Assembly: GCF_003318165.1 (NCBI RefSeq)
Contig: NZ_QOCB01000100.1
Location: 1 to 64,000, forward strand
Direction: 5' to 3'
Length of the DNA stretch: 64,000 bases
DNA from: Psychromonas sp. B3M02
Lineage (GTDB): Bacteria; Pseudomonadota; Gammaproteobacteria; Enterobacterales; Psychromonadaceae
Under the pieces are notes generated by a model, which worked only from the letters and a program-made list of their open reading frames with translations, had not been told where the DNA came from and did no database searches. Both the position numbers and the translations under genes were made by a program. Below, piece after piece: positions 17,793 through 28,150 of this stretch (its first letter is position 1; every line of letters begins with the position of its first letter).

Positions 17793-18827
17793 TTAGCTTA
17801 ACGCCTGACTGCGCGCCAACATTAAACCAAACAAATCTTTAGGATTTTCCATCTCGGGTACTAAATCGATTTTTTCGCCTATGTTATGCTTTACCGCTTG
17901 CTCAAAGAGATAACGCAAAACAGAAAGGTCTTCTAAAGCAAATCCCACTGAATCAAAAATAGTGATTTGTTGTGGTTCGTCGCGTCCTTGCTCTTCCCCT
18001 TTAATAACTTTCCATAAAGGATGAACAGGATAATCCGCTGGCAACTGTTGGATATCCCCTTCAATACGGGTTTGTGGCTCATGCTCAATAAATATTTTCC
18101 CAGCCTTTAACACATCAATATGTAATTCAGTTTTACCTGGGCAATCTCCACCAACACCATTTATATGCATACCTGGTTCAATCATATCCAGCGTTAAAAT
18201 AGTCGCATAGGCTTTATCTGCAGTCACCGTTGTCACGATATCAGCGCCTTTTACACACGCTTTCGCTGATGCTGCTTTAATCACAGTTAATGCTGGGTAA
18301 GCACTCAAATGCATAGCAACTTGATCAATGGCATCCGCATCGATATCAAATAACCTGACTTCTTGAATACCCACTAAACAATGTAAAGCAATCGCTTGAA
18401 AAGTACTTTGGGCACCACAACCAATCAACCCTAGGGTGCTCGAATCAGCTCTCGCTAACGCTTTTGTAGCCATCGCCGATGCTACTGCAGTGCGTAATCC
18501 AGTAGAGATAGTTAATTCACTTAATAAACGTGGAAAACCAGTGCTTACGTCCGATAAGGCACCAAATGCCATCACAGTAGATAAACCTTGTAACGGATTA
18601 GTTGGATGACCATTCACATACTTAAAACCATAATGAACTTGATCGGCAACGGGCATTAATTCAATAACACCAACGTCACTATGGGCAGCAGTTCTTGCTG
18701 ACTTATCAAATTCAGGCCAATGACAAAAATCATCTTCCATATATGCTAATAATCCAAACATAAACTCACTAACACCTAATCTAGACACTAACTTACTTGC
18801 TGCATTCACATCCAAAAATAACGTCAT
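17793..18827 (-). CDS. ocd: Ornithine cyclodeaminase
   Basis: A 344-residue NAD-dependent enzyme converting ornithine directly to proline and ammonia. It aligns along its full length with bacterial ornithine cyclodeaminases: DKSARTAAHSDVGVIELMPVAD, FKYVNGHPTNP (substrate-binding Lys region), the Rossmann motif GLIGCGAQS, and GGDCPGKTELH with the catalytic Asp. The start at 18827 is chosen because an AAGGGG site lies 8 bases upstream; the open frame runs 25 codons further. The gene is divergent from an Lrp/AsnC regulator, its likely regulator, and lies beside an operon with citrulline- and arginine-hydrolysing enzymes. A general OCD/mu-crystallin relative is less likely given the close match. 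Confidence 0.92.
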   Translation of the reverse strand: MTLFLDVNAASKLVSRLGVSEFMFGLLAYMEDDFCHWPEFDKSARTAAHSDVGVIELMPVADQVHYGFKYVNGHPTNPLQGLSTVMAFGALSDVSTGFPRLLSELTISTGLRTAVASAMATKALARADSSTLGLIGCGAQSTFQAIALHCLVGIQEVRLFDIDADAIDQVAMHLSAYPALTVIKAASAKACVKGADIVTTVTADKAYATILTLDMIEPGMHINGVGGDCPGKTELHIDVLKAGKIFIEHEPQTRIEGDIQQLPADYPVHPLWKVIKGEEQGRDEPQQITIFDSVGFALEDLSVLRYLFEQAVKHNIGEKIDLVPEMENPKDLFGLMLARSQALS

Positions 18828-18984
18828 GTTCATTTCCCCTTGTTTCACTACTGCTAACTGCATATTCAATGTAAAAATTTTAACAAGCCACTGAGCCAAC
18901 AAAAAGACATAAAAATGTATTAATTTGCATCATAAAATAGCATTATGTATATATAAAATGACAATATGTAAGGTTTTGAGCGTC
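18828..18984. promoter_or_regulatory. Divergent promoter region ocd / Lrp-type regulator
   Basis: 157 AT-rich bases shared by two divergent genes. Repeated CATAAAAT-like and ATGTATA-like tracts between about 18905 and 18970 are the kind of degenerate AT-rich sites Lrp-family proteins bind. No exact consensus is visible, so the operator is inferred from gene arrangement. Confidence 0.45.
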
Positions 18985-19413
18985 ATGAATAAACTAGATC
19001 ACACAGATAAGAAGTTACTGGCTCTGTTACGTAAAGATGCACGTATGCCGGTGGTTAATTTAAGTAAAGCGTTGGGTGTTTCTCGTGCAACGGTACAAAA
19101 CCGTTTAAATAAGCTAGAACGAGAAGGCGTTATTCTTGGGTACACGGTTAAATTAAAACAAGAAGCACAGCAAGATGCCGTCAGGGTATTAATGAGCCTA
19201 TTAGTAGAGGCAAAAGAGGAAGAAAAAATTATTGAGTCTTTGCGTGCTTTTCCAGAAATCGTATCGGTATACCACACTAATGGTCAATGGGATTTAATCG
19301 CAGATATTCAAGTTGATAGCATCTCTGTTTTGGGTGGGTTATTAGGCGAAATTCGTGCGGTGAAAGGTATCATACAAACTGAAACTAGCTTGCTGCTAGG
19401 TTTAGTCTTTTAA
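18985..19413 (+). CDS. Lrp/AsnC-family transcriptional regulator
   Basis: A 142-residue regulator from the ATG at 18985; the frame is open 20 codons further, but family alignment begins at NKLDHTDKKLL. Residues 5-60 form the winged HTH (LSKALGVSRATVQNRLNKLEREGVI), and residues 65-140 form the RAM ligand-binding domain. It is divergent from ocd and next to the arginine/citrulline operon, so it probably senses an amino acid such as ornithine or arginine and controls ocd. The ligand is inferred, not visible. Confidence 0.88.
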   Translation: MNKLDHTDKKLLALLRKDARMPVVNLSKALGVSRATVQNRLNKLEREGVILGYTVKLKQEAQQDAVRVLMSLLVEAKEEEKIIESLRAFPEIVSVYHTNGQWDLIADIQVDSISVLGGLLGEIRAVKGIIQTETSLLLGLVF

Positions 19414-19560
19414 TGAGCGCGATTTAATGGACTTTCACCAGCACATTTTGATATCAAATAAAGAAGCAACTATAAAAATAATTATTACTGTAAAAGACAC
19501 CTACTTTTTTGCATAATCATTGAGACTAATGCATTCACCTTCAAACTAATGGGCAACCTC

Positions 19561-20391
19561 ATGAAACAAACAATATTAAAAGAGATGTGTGTTGTAGCAG
19601 ACATCGATGTAGAAAATGAAATTGAACGTCGCGTTAACTTTATTAAAAACACCTTAAAAAAAGCCTATTGTAAAACGCTGGTATTAGGTATCAGTGGTGG
19701 TGTTGATTCAAGCACTGCAGGTCGCTTATGCCAGCTTTCTGTAGACCAGCTAAACCAAGAAGAAAACACCAGTGACTATCAGTTTGTTGCCGTGCGTTTA
19801 CCTTACGCAGTCCAAAAAGATGAAGATGAAGCGCAGCTTGCTGTGAGCTTTATTCAACCAACTAGTTGTGTCACAGTCAATGTTCAATCTGGTGCTGACG
19901 GCATTCATGAAACAACAGTCGCGGCACTACAGAACAGCCAAGTAAAACTCACTGACAATGCAAATTTCGACTTTGTGAAAGGCAATGTAAAAGCGCGTAT
20001 GCGTATGATTGCACAATATGAAATTGCAGGTTTAACCAATGGTTTAGTGGTTGGGACTGACCATAGCGCAGAGAACATTACCGGTTTCTACACCAAACAC
20101 GGTGATGGGGCTTGTGATTTAGCACCGCTATTTGGTTTAAGTAAACGTCAAGTTCGTGCTTTAGCAAGACACTTAGGTGCACCCAGTTTATTAGTGGAAA
20201 AAGCACCAACCGCTGACCTTGAAGAAAACCAACCACAACTTGAAGATGAAGTGGCGTTAGGGATGACTTACGATCAAATTGATGATTTCTTAGAAGGCAA
20301 AGACGTTGCCCCTGAAATCGAAGAGAAATTGATTGCGATTTACCTTCGTACACAGCATAAACGTCAACCAATCCCAACAATTTACGATTAA
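19561..20391 (+). CDS. nadE: Ammonia-dependent NAD+ synthetase NadE
   Basis: A 276-residue enzyme that amidates deamido-NAD+ to NAD+ with ATP and ammonia, the last step of NAD synthesis. The P-loop SGGVDSS (45-51) of the N-type ATP pyrophosphatase is clear, and [29 protein letters not shown] is the characteristic central segment. There is no glutaminase domain, so ammonia is the nitrogen donor. Length matches E. coli NadE (275). The ATG at 19561 was preferred over the one 12 bases upstream by family alignment. Confidence 0.94.
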   Translation: MKQTILKEMCVVADIDVENEIERRVNFIKNTLKKAYCKTLVLGISGGVDSSTAGRLCQLSVDQLNQEENTSDYQFVAVRLPYAVQKDEDEAQLAVSFIQPTSCVTVNVQSGADGIHETTVAALQNSQVKLTDNANFDFVKGNVKARMRMIAQYEIAGLTNGLVVGTDHSAENITGFYTKHGDGACDLAPLFGLSKRQVRALARHLGAPSLLVEKAPTADLEENQPQLEDEVALGMTYDQIDDFLEGKDVAPEIEEKLIAIYLRTQHKRQPIPTIYD

Positions 20392-20445
20392 GTCTTGTCC
20401 TTTTAGCCTCTCCCGCTAAAACGACGATTTCCAAGTAACAATGAC

Positions 20446-20485
20446 TTACCTTGATGGTTTAATAAAAATTAAGCAATCAAGGTAA
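20446..20485 (+). terminator. Inverted repeat, probable nadE terminator
   Basis: Perfect 10-bp arms TTACCTTGAT and ATCAAGGTAA flank a 20-base AT-rich loop, 54 bases past the nadE stop. A T-run follows 10 bases later rather than immediately, so an operator for asd is an alternative. Confidence 0.45.
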
Positions 20486-20614
20486 CTTTCTCGCTTTTTT
20501 TCCCTACAAACCATCAAATCACTAGCCTTGCTAATGCCTCTAATGATAGATTCTGTACTCGGTTAATGATTAATCGTTCTCTTTTAAACTATTAAATTTA
20601 AGGAAATATAGACC

Positions 20615-21727
20615 ATGAAAAAAGTGGGTTTAGTTGGTTGGCGCGGTATGGTTGGATCTGTTCTTATGCAAAGAATGCGTGAAGAAAATGATTTTGCAAC
20701 GATTGAGCCAGTATTTTTCACCACCTCACAAGTTGGTCTAGCATCTCCTGAAATTGGTAAACCAACCGACACATTAAAAGATGCGTCTTCAATTGAAGCG
20801 TTATCTGAAATGGATATTATTATTACCTGTCAAGGTGGGGATTACACTAACTCTGTTTACCCTGCACTACGTGACAGCGGTTGGGATGGTTACTGGATCG
20901 ACGCAGCATCTTCATTACGTATGAAAGATGACAGCATCATCGTATTAGACCCAGTTAACAAAGATGTCATTCAACAAGGTTTAACTGACGGTATTAAAAC
21001 TTACGTTGGTGGTAACTGTACAGTTTCTTTAATGCTATTAGCATTAGGTGGTTTATTTGAAGCTGACCTAATTGATTGGGTTGCTCCACAAACTTACCAA
21101 GCAGCCTCAGGTGCTGGTGCACGTAATATGCGTGAACTAATTAGCCAAATGGGTGCAATTGAAGCATCTGTTGCAGACAAACTAGCTGATCCAGCATCTG
21201 CTATTTTAGAAATTGACCAACAAGTGGCAGACTTCATCCGTAGTGATGCATTACCAACAGAACAGTTTGGTGCGCCGCTAGCTGGTAGCTTAATCCCATG
21301 GATTGACGTGCCTATGCCTTCTGGTCAATCTAAAGAAGAGTGGAAAGCACAAGTTGAAGCCAACAAAATTCTAGGCACTAGCGACAAGCAAACACCTATC
21401 GATGGTTTATGTGTACGTATCGGTGCGATGCGTTGTCACAGCCAAGCAATGACTATCAAACTGAAAAAAGATGTATCAGTAGAAGAGATTGAAAAAATCT
21501 TAGGTTCACACAACGAGTGGGTTAAAGTGGTACCTAACGAGCGTGAAGCAACGGTTTCTGAGCTATCTCCAGCTAAAGTAACAGGGACATTAAGCATTCC
21601 TGTAGGTCGTATCCGTAAACTCGCAATGGGTCCTGAATACATCAGTGCATTCACTGTTGGCGACCAACTACTATGGGGTGCTGCTGAGCCACTTCGTCGC
21701 ATGCTTAACATCTTACAAGAAGCTTAA
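20615..21727 (+). CDS. asd: Aspartate-semialdehyde dehydrogenase
   Basis: A 370-residue cytoplasmic enzyme that reduces aspartyl phosphate to aspartate semialdehyde with NADPH, supplying lysine, threonine, methionine and diaminopimelate. The N-terminal [11 protein letters not shown] (5-15) binds NADP, the nucleophile is Cys135 in GGNCTVS, and the acid/base is His275 in MRCHSQ, the same positions as the E. coli enzyme to within one residue. The ATG follows AAGGA. It is the gram-negative type, longer and distinct from the UsgE/archaeal type. A palindromic terminator at 21773 separates it from the convergent gpsA operon. Confidence 0.96.
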   Translation: MKKVGLVGWRGMVGSVLMQRMREENDFATIEPVFFTTSQVGLASPEIGKPTDTLKDASSIEALSEMDIIITCQGGDYTNSVYPALRDSGWDGYWIDAASSLRMKDDSIIVLDPVNKDVIQQGLTDGIKTYVGGNCTVSLMLLALGGLFEADLIDWVAPQTYQAASGAGARNMRELISQMGAIEASVADKLADPASAILEIDQQVADFIRSDALPTEQFGAPLAGSLIPWIDVPMPSGQSKEEWKAQVEANKILGTSDKQTPIDGLCVRIGAMRCHSQAMTIKLKKDVSVEEIEKILGSHNEWVKVVPNEREATVSELSPAKVTGTLSIPVGRIRKLAMGPEYISAFTVGDQLLWGAAEPLRRMLNILQEA

Positions 21728-21772
21728 TCTAAGCTTTCTTAGCTCGTTTATTAAGCTAGTTAGTAAAGTAAT

Positions 21773-21800
21773 AAAAAAGGCCTCAATTGAGGCCTTTTTT
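21773..21800. terminator. Bidirectional terminator between asd and gpsA
   Basis: A fully palindromic run (AAAAAAGGCCTCAA / TTGAGGCCTTTTTT) gives a stem with T-runs on both strands. It lies between the convergent asd and gpsA stop codons. Confidence 0.93.
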
Positions 21801-21836
21801 GTGTCTGCTAAACAACTAGTTCAAATTAGCTTAAAA

Positions 21837-22841
21837 CTACTCACCTCGTTTAGTACGAGATAATAAGTCCATCGCAGCCACATTCACCGCTTTACCTTGA
21901 TATAAAACGTAATAGATTTGCTCACAAATTGGCATCTCTATACCAACACGTTTTGCCAAGTTATACACTTCTTCGGTATTACGATAACCTTCAACAACCT
22001 GACCGATCTCAACCTGCGCTTGATCGATCCCTTTGCCTTTGCCTAAGGCTAAACCAAAACGACGATTACGTGATTGATTATCGGTACAAGTAAGGACGAG
22101 ATCACCTAATCCGGCCATTCCCATAAAAGAAGACTCAGAAGCACCTAACGCCACACCTAAGCGAGTTAACTCGGCTAAACCACGAGTAATTAAGGCTGTA
22201 CGTGCATTAGCACCAAACCCTAAACCATCAGCTAAGCCGGCACCAATCGCAATCACATTCTTAACTGCGCCACCCAGTTGCACAGCAACAAAATCTGCAG
22301 AAACATAAGTTCTAAAGTTTTTGTTATTATGAAATAGATCAGCAATATCTTGTGTAAAGTCACGGTCAGATCCAGCAACAGCAATAGCGGTAGGTAAGCC
22401 TTTCGCTACTTCCATCGCAAAAGTAGGCCCTGAAATAACAGCCAGTGGATAATCATCACCGACAATATCACGAGCAACTTCTTGTAATAAACGCCCTGTT
22501 TCCGCTTCTAATCCCTTGGTGGCCCAAGCGATACGATGTTCAGGTCGAAGAAAAGGTTTAACCTGTGACAATACCGAGCCAAATACATGGCTAGGCACCA
22601 CTAATAAAATAGTATCTGTCGCAGCAATACATTTGGCTAAATCACCTTCAGGGTGAAGCTTACTAGGGAAGGTAACCTTAGGCAAAAACACCTTGTTTTC
22701 ACGATCTGACTGTAAACGTTCAATATGTTCACTGTTGTGACCCCAAATTAAAGTGTCATGCCCATTACGAGCCAGTGATAACGCCAGTGCAGTACCGTAA
22801 GATCCTGCACCTAATACCGAAATAGTCGCTTTCTCAGCCAT
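21837..22841 (-). CDS. gpsA: NAD(P)H-dependent glycerol-3-phosphate dehydrogenase GpsA
   Basis: A 334-residue soluble enzyme that reduces dihydroxyacetone phosphate to sn-glycerol-3-phosphate for phospholipid synthesis. The N-terminal Rossmann loop is [10 protein letters not shown] (11-20), the catalytic Lys lies in [13 protein letters not shown], and the conserved [15 protein letters not shown] segment is present. It is the last gene of the yibN-grxC-secB-gpsA cluster, with a 34-base gap after secB. The order is conserved with E. coli. Confidence 0.96.
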   Translation of the reverse strand: MAEKATISVLGAGSYGTALALSLARNGHDTLIWGHNSEHIERLQSDRENKVFLPKVTFPSKLHPEGDLAKCIAATDTILLVVPSHVFGSVLSQVKPFLRPEHRIAWATKGLEAETGRLLQEVARDIVGDDYPLAVISGPTFAMEVAKGLPTAIAVAGSDRDFTQDIADLFHNNKNFRTYVSADFVAVQLGGAVKNVIAIGAGLADGLGFGANARTALITRGLAELTRLGVALGASESSFMGMAGLGDLVLTCTDNQSRNRRFGLALGKGKGIDQAQVEIGQVVEGYRNTEEVYNLAKRVGIEMPICEQIYYVLYQGKAVNVAAMDLLSRTKRGE

Positions 22842-22875
22842 TCATTACCTACCTAGAATATGTCAGCAGTGTATA

Positions 22876-23337
22876 TTAAGAGTTTAGTTTTTCAGCTTCT
22901 GCTTGCTTACTTGCCATTGCTTGTTGAAACAAAGCATCAAAGTTAACCGGCGCTAAGTTTAACTGTGGGAAAGTACCACGCGTTACCATACTTGATACCG
23001 CTTCACGCGCATATGGGAATAAGATATTTGGGCAAAATGCATTTAGACAATGTGCTAATTGAGCACCTTCAAGGTCAGATACAGAGAAGATACCTGCTTG
23101 TTGTACTTCACATAAGAACGCTACATCTTCTTCAACTTTTGCAGTTGCAGTTAATGATAACGTTACTTCGTATACACCCTCTTCTAATTTCTGAGCTTGT
23201 GTATCGATATCCATTTTAACTTCTGGAGCCCACTCTTTTTTGAAAATTTCTGGTGAATTTGGGCATTCGAATGAGATGTCTTTTACGTAAACACGTTGGA
23301 TATTGAATTCTACTTGCTTGTCTTCTTGTTCTGGCAT
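22876..23337 (-). CDS. secB: Protein-export chaperone SecB
   Basis: A 153-residue acidic, tetrameric chaperone that keeps precursors unfolded and passes them to SecA. The sequence follows the SecB pattern from [19 protein letters not shown] near the start to [34 protein letters not shown] near the end. Length equals E. coli SecB (155). It lies between grxC and gpsA in the conserved cluster. Confidence 0.96.
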   Translation of the reverse strand: MPEQEDKQVEFNIQRVYVKDISFECPNSPEIFKKEWAPEVKMDIDTQAQKLEEGVYEVTLSLTATAKVEEDVAFLCEVQQAGIFSVSDLEGAQLAHCLNAFCPNILFPYAREAVSSMVTRGTFPQLNLAPVNFDALFQQAMASKQAEAEKLNS

Positions 23338-23377
23338 GATCTTCCCTTAATCTTTAATTAAATTATGTTGTTATTGT

Positions 23378-23626
23378 TTAAGCTAATAGTGCATCTAACT
23401 TTTCAGCACGTTCTAATGCGTATAATTCATCACAACCACCGATAGGATCACCATCAATAATGATTTGTGGCACAGTCGTCCCACCAGTGATTTTCGTCAT
23501 TTCCGGACGTAGTGAACGATCCGACACATCAATCTCTTGATATTCAGCCTGTTTACTATCCAATAATTGCTTTGCACGTTGGCAGTATGGGCAATAAGGC
23601 GTTGTGTACATTGTAATAGTAGCCAT
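23378..23626 (-). CDS. grxC: Glutaredoxin 3
   Basis: An 82-residue thioredoxin-fold protein with active site CPYC (12-15), TVPQI with the cis-Pro (about 51-55) and the GGCDEL glutathione-binding segment (63-68). It reduces disulfides using glutathione. Length matches E. coli Grx3 (83). Positioned between yibN (8-base gap) and secB. Confidence 0.95.
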   Translation of the reverse strand: MATITMYTTPYCPYCQRAKQLLDSKQAEYQEIDVSDRSLRPEMTKITGGTTVPQIIIDGDPIGGCDELYALERAEKLDALLA

Positions 23627-23634
23627 AATTTCTG

Positions 23635-24063
23635 TTACCTTTTAGTTGTTGGTAAATTTGCAGCTGTCCAGCCACTCATTCCTGAAAATAGGTTATTTAC
23701 TTGCTCAAAACCAGCTTTAGCTAGTTTGTCACCGGCACCAGAAGAACGTGTTCCCGTTGCACATACCACTATAATGGGGCTCTGTTTGTGATTTTCAATA
23801 GCAGCAAACTTTCCTTCATTAATTTGTGACACGGTAATGTTTTTAGCATTCACAATATGCCCTTTCTTAAACTCGTCTGCATTACGCACATCTACAACGA
23901 TTGCGTCTTGCTTATTAATTAATAAAGTAGCTTGTTGTGGATTAACATTGTTAATTTTACTTAATTTATTTTTGACTACGCTATGAATTAACATAACGGC
24001 AATAACTACCCATGCTGCAGATAACATAGGGTTATTACTAATAAAATCAATATACTCTTGCAT
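23635..24063 (-). CDS. yibN: Rhodanese-like membrane protein YibN
   Basis: A 142-residue protein with one N-terminal transmembrane segment (about 14-27, SAAWVVIAVMLIHS) and a single rhodanese domain (about 45-140). The active-site loop CATGTRS (Cys about 104) is intact, so sulfurtransferase chemistry is possible. It is the first gene of yibN-grxC-secB-gpsA and is divergent from gpmM, as in E. coli. The physiological substrate is unknown. Confidence 0.92.
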   Translation of the reverse strand: MQEYIDFISNNPMLSAAWVVIAVMLIHSVVKNKLSKINNVNPQQATLLINKQDAIVVDVRNADEFKKGHIVNAKNITVSQINEGKFAAIENHKQSPIIVVCATGTRSSGAGDKLAKAGFEQVNNLFSGMSGWTAANLPTTKR

Positions 24064-24290
24064 AAGTTGTTTCTTCTTCTCTGTGGATAAATTCGCATCT
24101 GAGTATACCCTGTGAAAAACAGAATATCAGCCTTGAGATTTAGAATAATAAATGAAAACGACTTTTTTACGGTTATTTTGACTTGCTTTGATCTCACGTC
24201 GGGCTTTTTCAGTGACAAGACGCACAAATGTTGTAAAATCAAAGTGGAGATAATTTGGACATTATGCCAGGACATTAAAAGAGGTTTAAA

Positions 24291-25820
24291 ATGACAATGA
24301 CTAAAAAACCACTAGTTTTATTAATTCTAGATGGCTGGGGAAATCGCCCAGACACACCTGATAACGCAGTATCTAATGCTAAAACACCTGTACTAGACCA
24401 ACTATGTAAAGACTACGCAAATGGTCTGATTTCTGCTTCAGGTATGGATGTAGGTTTACCAGAAGGTCAAATGGGTAACTCTGAAGTTGGCCATACTAAC
24501 ATCGGTGCAGGTCGTACTGTTTACCAAAACTTAACTAAAGTAACCAAAGCAATCCAAGATGGTGATTTCTTCGAAAATCCAGTATTTGCAGCAGCAGTTG
24601 ATAAAGCAGTAGCAGCTGACAAAGCAGTACACATCATGGGCCTAGCTTCTGCAGGTGGTGTTCACTCACACGATGCGCATATCCTAGCAGCAATCGAACT
24701 AGCCGCTAAACGTGGTGCAACTAAAATTTATGTACACGCATTTTTAGATGGACGTGATACGCCACCACGCAGTGCAGAAGATACACTGACTAAATACGAA
24801 GAAAAATACAAAGAGCTAGGTGTAGGCCGTACGGTTTCTTTAGTAGGTCGTTACTTTGCAATGGACCGTGACAATCGTTGGGATCGTGTAGAAGAAGCCT
24901 ACAACGTATTAACAGCAGCAAAAGGTGCATACACAGCAGATAGCGCACTAGCTGGTCTTGAAGCAGCTTACGCACGTGATGAAAACGATGAGTTCGTAAA
25001 AGCGACTGTGATCGGTGAAGCAGCACCAATGAACGAAGGTGATGCAGTATTATTCTTAAACTTCCGTGCTGACCGTGCACGTGAGCTAACTTACACATTC
25101 ACAGATGAAAACTTCAGTGGTTTTGAGCGCGCAGTTGTGCCAAACATCCACTTTGCAACATTGACTGAATACGCTGCAGATATCAAAGCGCCAGCCGCTT
25201 ACCCAAGTGAATCACTAACAAATACACTTGGTGAATGGTTAGCGAAGAAAGATAAAACACAACTGCGTATCTCTGAAACAGAAAAATACGCACACGTGAC
25301 TTTCTTCTTTAACGGCGGTGTTGAAGATGAGTTTGAAGGTGAAAAACGTTCACTAATCAGCTCTCCTGCTGTAGCAACTTATGATCTACAACCAGAAATG
25401 AGCTCAGCTGAACTAACTGAAAAACTAGTTGGTGCAATTAAGAGTAATGAATACGATGTCATCATTTGTAACTACCCGAATGGCGACATGGTAGGTCACA
25501 CTGGTGTATTTGAAGCAGCAGTTAAAGCATGTGAAGCAGTTGATAGCTGTATTGGTGAAGTAGTAAGCGCACTACAAGAAGTAGGCGGTGAATGTCTAAT
25601 CACAGCTGACCACGGTAATGCAGAGCAAATGGTTGACCCTGATACAGGCGGCATCCACACTGCTCATACTAACTTACCAGTGCCATTTATCTACATGGGC
25701 CGTGAAGCGACTATCGCTGAAGGCGGACGTCTATGTGATATCGCACCAACTATGTTATCGCTAATGGGAATGGAAATTCCTGCAGAGATGACAGGTCAAC
25801 CAATCATTACTGTTAAGTAA
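24291..25820 (+). CDS. gpmM: 2,3-bisphosphoglycerate-independent phosphoglycerate mutase GpmM
   Basis: A 509-residue Mn-dependent glycolytic enzyme interconverting 3- and 2-phosphoglycerate. It belongs to the alkaline-phosphatase superfamily: LLILDGWG binds metal, and the phosphorylated nucleophile is Ser64 in GNSEVGH. Metal ligands recur in the C-terminal ADHGNAEQM and GGIHTAHT segments. The ATG at 24291 has an AGAGG site; a second ATG lies two codons on. It heads the gpmM-envC-yibQ set and is divergent from yibN. Confidence 0.96.
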   Translation: MTMTKKPLVLLILDGWGNRPDTPDNAVSNAKTPVLDQLCKDYANGLISASGMDVGLPEGQMGNSEVGHTNIGAGRTVYQNLTKVTKAIQDGDFFENPVFAAAVDKAVAADKAVHIMGLASAGGVHSHDAHILAAIELAAKRGATKIYVHAFLDGRDTPPRSAEDTLTKYEEKYKELGVGRTVSLVGRYFAMDRDNRWDRVEEAYNVLTAAKGAYTADSALAGLEAAYARDENDEFVKATVIGEAAPMNEGDAVLFLNFRADRARELTYTFTDENFSGFERAVVPNIHFATLTEYAADIKAPAAYPSESLTNTLGEWLAKKDKTQLRISETEKYAHVTFFFNGGVEDEFEGEKRSLISSPAVATYDLQPEMSSAELTEKLVGAIKSNEYDVIICNYPNGDMVGHTGVFEAAVKACEAVDSCIGEVVSALQEVGGECLITADHGNAEQMVDPDTGGIHTAHTNLPVPFIYMGREATIAEGGRLCDIAPTMLSLMGMEIPAEMTGQPIITVK

Positions 25821-26045
25821 CCTTGGTTATTGGATACTCTGCCTTGGGGCAGGGTATCTAGTTTACCTTTCTCAGCATAACGACATTTAATTTCATCTAC
25901 CCCCTACACATTGATTTAGATTCGCATACAATAAGCGGCCATCTTAAATATTTTTATCTAACTTTATTAACATTTGTAAGTCGTATTCATAATTGATATT
26001 TTTAAGAAACTCCCTATTCACCCTATAAGGCCATAAATTACAGTG

Positions 26046-27299
26046 ATGTTTAACTTATCTAACGGCAGAAAACTAAGTTACCTAACTTTCATCGCTCTTT
26101 TTATCACTGTCCTATTTAGCCAGACGGTTACCGCCGCTAACTTAAATACCATTCAACGCCAAATTAAAGAAAATAAACAAACTAAAGCGCAGCAAGAAAA
26201 GCAACAAAAGCAGTTAGAAAATGAACTAGAAAAAAGTGAAAAAGCCGTTGCTAGCATCGCCTTAACCGCAAACCAAACTAAAACAGACATCGAGCAACAA
26301 CGCACTGTATTGGTGAACTTACAAAAAGAAACCAAACAGCTCAACGAAGAAAAATCCATTCAACAGTCATTATTACAACAGCAACTAGTCAGTGCTTATA
26401 TGACAGGTGAAAATGACTTGGTAAAATTGATTTTGAATCAAGAAGATTTAAGTAAAGTCGTCCGTGCTAGAAGCTACTACAAGTACTTAAATGACGCTCG
26501 CTTGGAAAGTATTGAATCACTGCATGAAACAGAGCAAAAACTCCTTAAAAACCAAGAGTCTCAAACCAAGACATTAGCCTCATTAGAAACGCTTTACGAG
26601 CAACAAAAACAAAGACAAGCGAACTTAACGGCAGAAAAAAGTAAGCGAGACAAAGCCTTACAAGCATTAAGAAAAGACATTAATTATCAAGCTAACAAAA
26701 TAGCAAAGCTCAATAATTCAGAAAAAGCACTCCGTGCGCGTATTAAAAAAGCCGCTGAAGAACGTAAAAGACAACAAGAAGCGGCAGCTAAATTAGCCGC
26801 TGCACAAGCCCTTAAAAATAAGAATATAGCAAAAGCCAAGGCACAAGCAGCAGCCAACGCAAAAGCCAAGGCCGCGGCAAACAAACAACAAAAAACCAAC
26901 TCAAAATTAGCCAACTTAAAAGGCAAATTAAAATGGCCAATTGAAGGTAAAGTACTGCATCGCTTTGGTAGCGCACGCAGCAGCCAAGTAAAATGGAAAG
27001 GCATTGCAATCGCTACCAATGAGGGTGAAAAAGTACGCGCGGTGGCAACAGGTCGTGTATTATTCGCCGGTTACTTTAAAGGTTACGGCATGGTGATCGC
27101 ACTTGACCATAGTGATAATTACATTACTTTATACGGCTACAACCAAACGCTTTTATATAAAGCAGGTGACGTCGTCTTAGAGGGTGATGCCATTGCATTA
27201 GCAGGCCACAGTGGTGGCCAAGAGAGAAATACTTTGTACTTTGAATTAAGCCATAAAGGCACCGCGGAAGACCCGTTACGTTGGTTATCGAGAAGATGA
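26046..27299 (+). CDS. envC: Murein hydrolase activator EnvC
   Basis: A 417-residue periplasmic protein that activates the amidases AmiA and AmiB at the septum. After a signal peptide (to about residue 31, ending TVTAA) a long coiled coil rich in Lys, Gln and Glu runs to about 260. An Ala/Lys-rich linker follows, then a C-terminal M23/LytM domain (about 300-417). The LytM domain lacks the zinc-binding His of active peptidases (the usual HxGxD position reads KWKGIAI, and HLH reads YGY), as expected for an activator. ATG 26046 is taken as the start; a GTG codon directly precedes it. The position between gpmM and yibQ is conserved. Confidence 0.94.
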   Translation: MFNLSNGRKLSYLTFIALFITVLFSQTVTAANLNTIQRQIKENKQTKAQQEKQQKQLENELEKSEKAVASIALTANQTKTDIEQQRTVLVNLQKETKQLNEEKSIQQSLLQQQLVSAYMTGENDLVKLILNQEDLSKVVRARSYYKYLNDARLESIESLHETEQKLLKNQESQTKTLASLETLYEQQKQRQANLTAEKSKRDKALQALRKDINYQANKIAKLNNSEKALRARIKKAAEERKRQQEAAAKLAAAQALKNKNIAKAKAQAAANAKAKAAANKQQKTNSKLANLKGKLKWPIEGKVLHRFGSARSSQVKWKGIAIATNEGEKVRAVATGRVLFAGYFKGYGMVIALDHSDNYITLYGYNQTLLYKAGDVVLEGDAIALAGHSGGQERNTLYFELSHKGTAEDPLRWLSRR

Positions 27300-27303
27300 T
27301 CAC

Positions 27304-28131
27304 GTGCTAATCCAACTAAAAAAACTGAGTAAGTTATTGTTGTGTATCGGATTAATGACCTGCTCAACAAACTCTTTCGCTAATAACATTGGTAAAATTG
27401 CGATCATCATCGATGACATTGGTTATAATCGTCATAATCAAGCCTTCTTGAAACTACCGAGTGCAATCACCTTTGCGATTCTCCCTTTTACCCCTTATTC
27501 CACTAAGATTGCTAAGTTAGCACATCAACAAAATCGAGAAGTACTGCTACATATTCCAATGCAAGCGCATAGCCACAACCACCTGTTAGGCAAAGGTGCA
27601 TTGATGGAGCAGATGACTAAACATGGCTTTCAACACACCTTAATTGATGCATTAAATGATATTCCCTATGCGATTGGGGTGAATAATCACATGGGCAGCA
27701 AGCTAACAGAAGAAGCAACGCCGATGCAGTGGACCATGGAATTATTATCACAACAGGGATTATTCTTTGTTGATAGCTTAACTAGTGCTAAAAGTGTTGC
27801 TGCTAAAACAGCTATTGCTGCGGGTTTACCTGCATTAAGAAGACACATCTTTTTAGATAACGTGCGCACCGCAGAAGCCATGGATAAACAGTTTGATCAA
27901 GCCGTTAAACATAGCTTAACAACACCTTATACCATCTTAATTGGTCACCCTTATCCAGAAACTCTAAGCTACTTATCACAACGTTTAGGTGCACCGAATA
28001 GAGACTTTCAACTGGTTAAACTCAGCCAACTGATACCTGAAAAACAGCGTATGATGTTAGACCAGAAAAAAGTACAATATGATCATCAACACTTGCTTTA
28101 CTCCGAAGTAAGCCCTCTCAAAATACAATAA
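27304..28131 (+). CDS. yibQ: Divergent polysaccharide deacetylase family protein YibQ
   Basis: A 275-residue exported protein with a signal peptide ending near NSFA (about residue 26) and a divergent polysaccharide deacetylase domain (DUF610 type) beginning at KIAIIIDDIGYN. The conserved Asp pair (IIIDDIG), the HIPMQAH segment and the MGSKLT region fit a deacetylase-like fold. Enzymatic activity of this family is not established. Translation appears to start at GTG 27304, four bases after the envC stop, with no in-frame ATG nearby, so coupling to envC is likely. Confidence 0.88.
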   Translation: MLIQLKKLSKLLLCIGLMTCSTNSFANNIGKIAIIIDDIGYNRHNQAFLKLPSAITFAILPFTPYSTKIAKLAHQQNREVLLHIPMQAHSHNHLLGKGALMEQMTKHGFQHTLIDALNDIPYAIGVNNHMGSKLTEEATPMQWTMELLSQQGLFFVDSLTSAKSVAAKTAIAAGLPALRRHIFLDNVRTAEAMDKQFDQAVKHSLTTPYTILIGHPYPETLSYLSQRLGAPNRDFQLVKLSQLIPEKQRMMLDQKKVQYDHQHLLYSEVSPLKIQ

Positions 28132-28150
28132 ATATAATAGCGAGCACTGT

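Noticed and set aside
26687-27019. Long minus-strand frames inside envC
   Set aside because: They arise from the Lys/Ala-rich coiled-coil codons of envC read backwards and show no family features.
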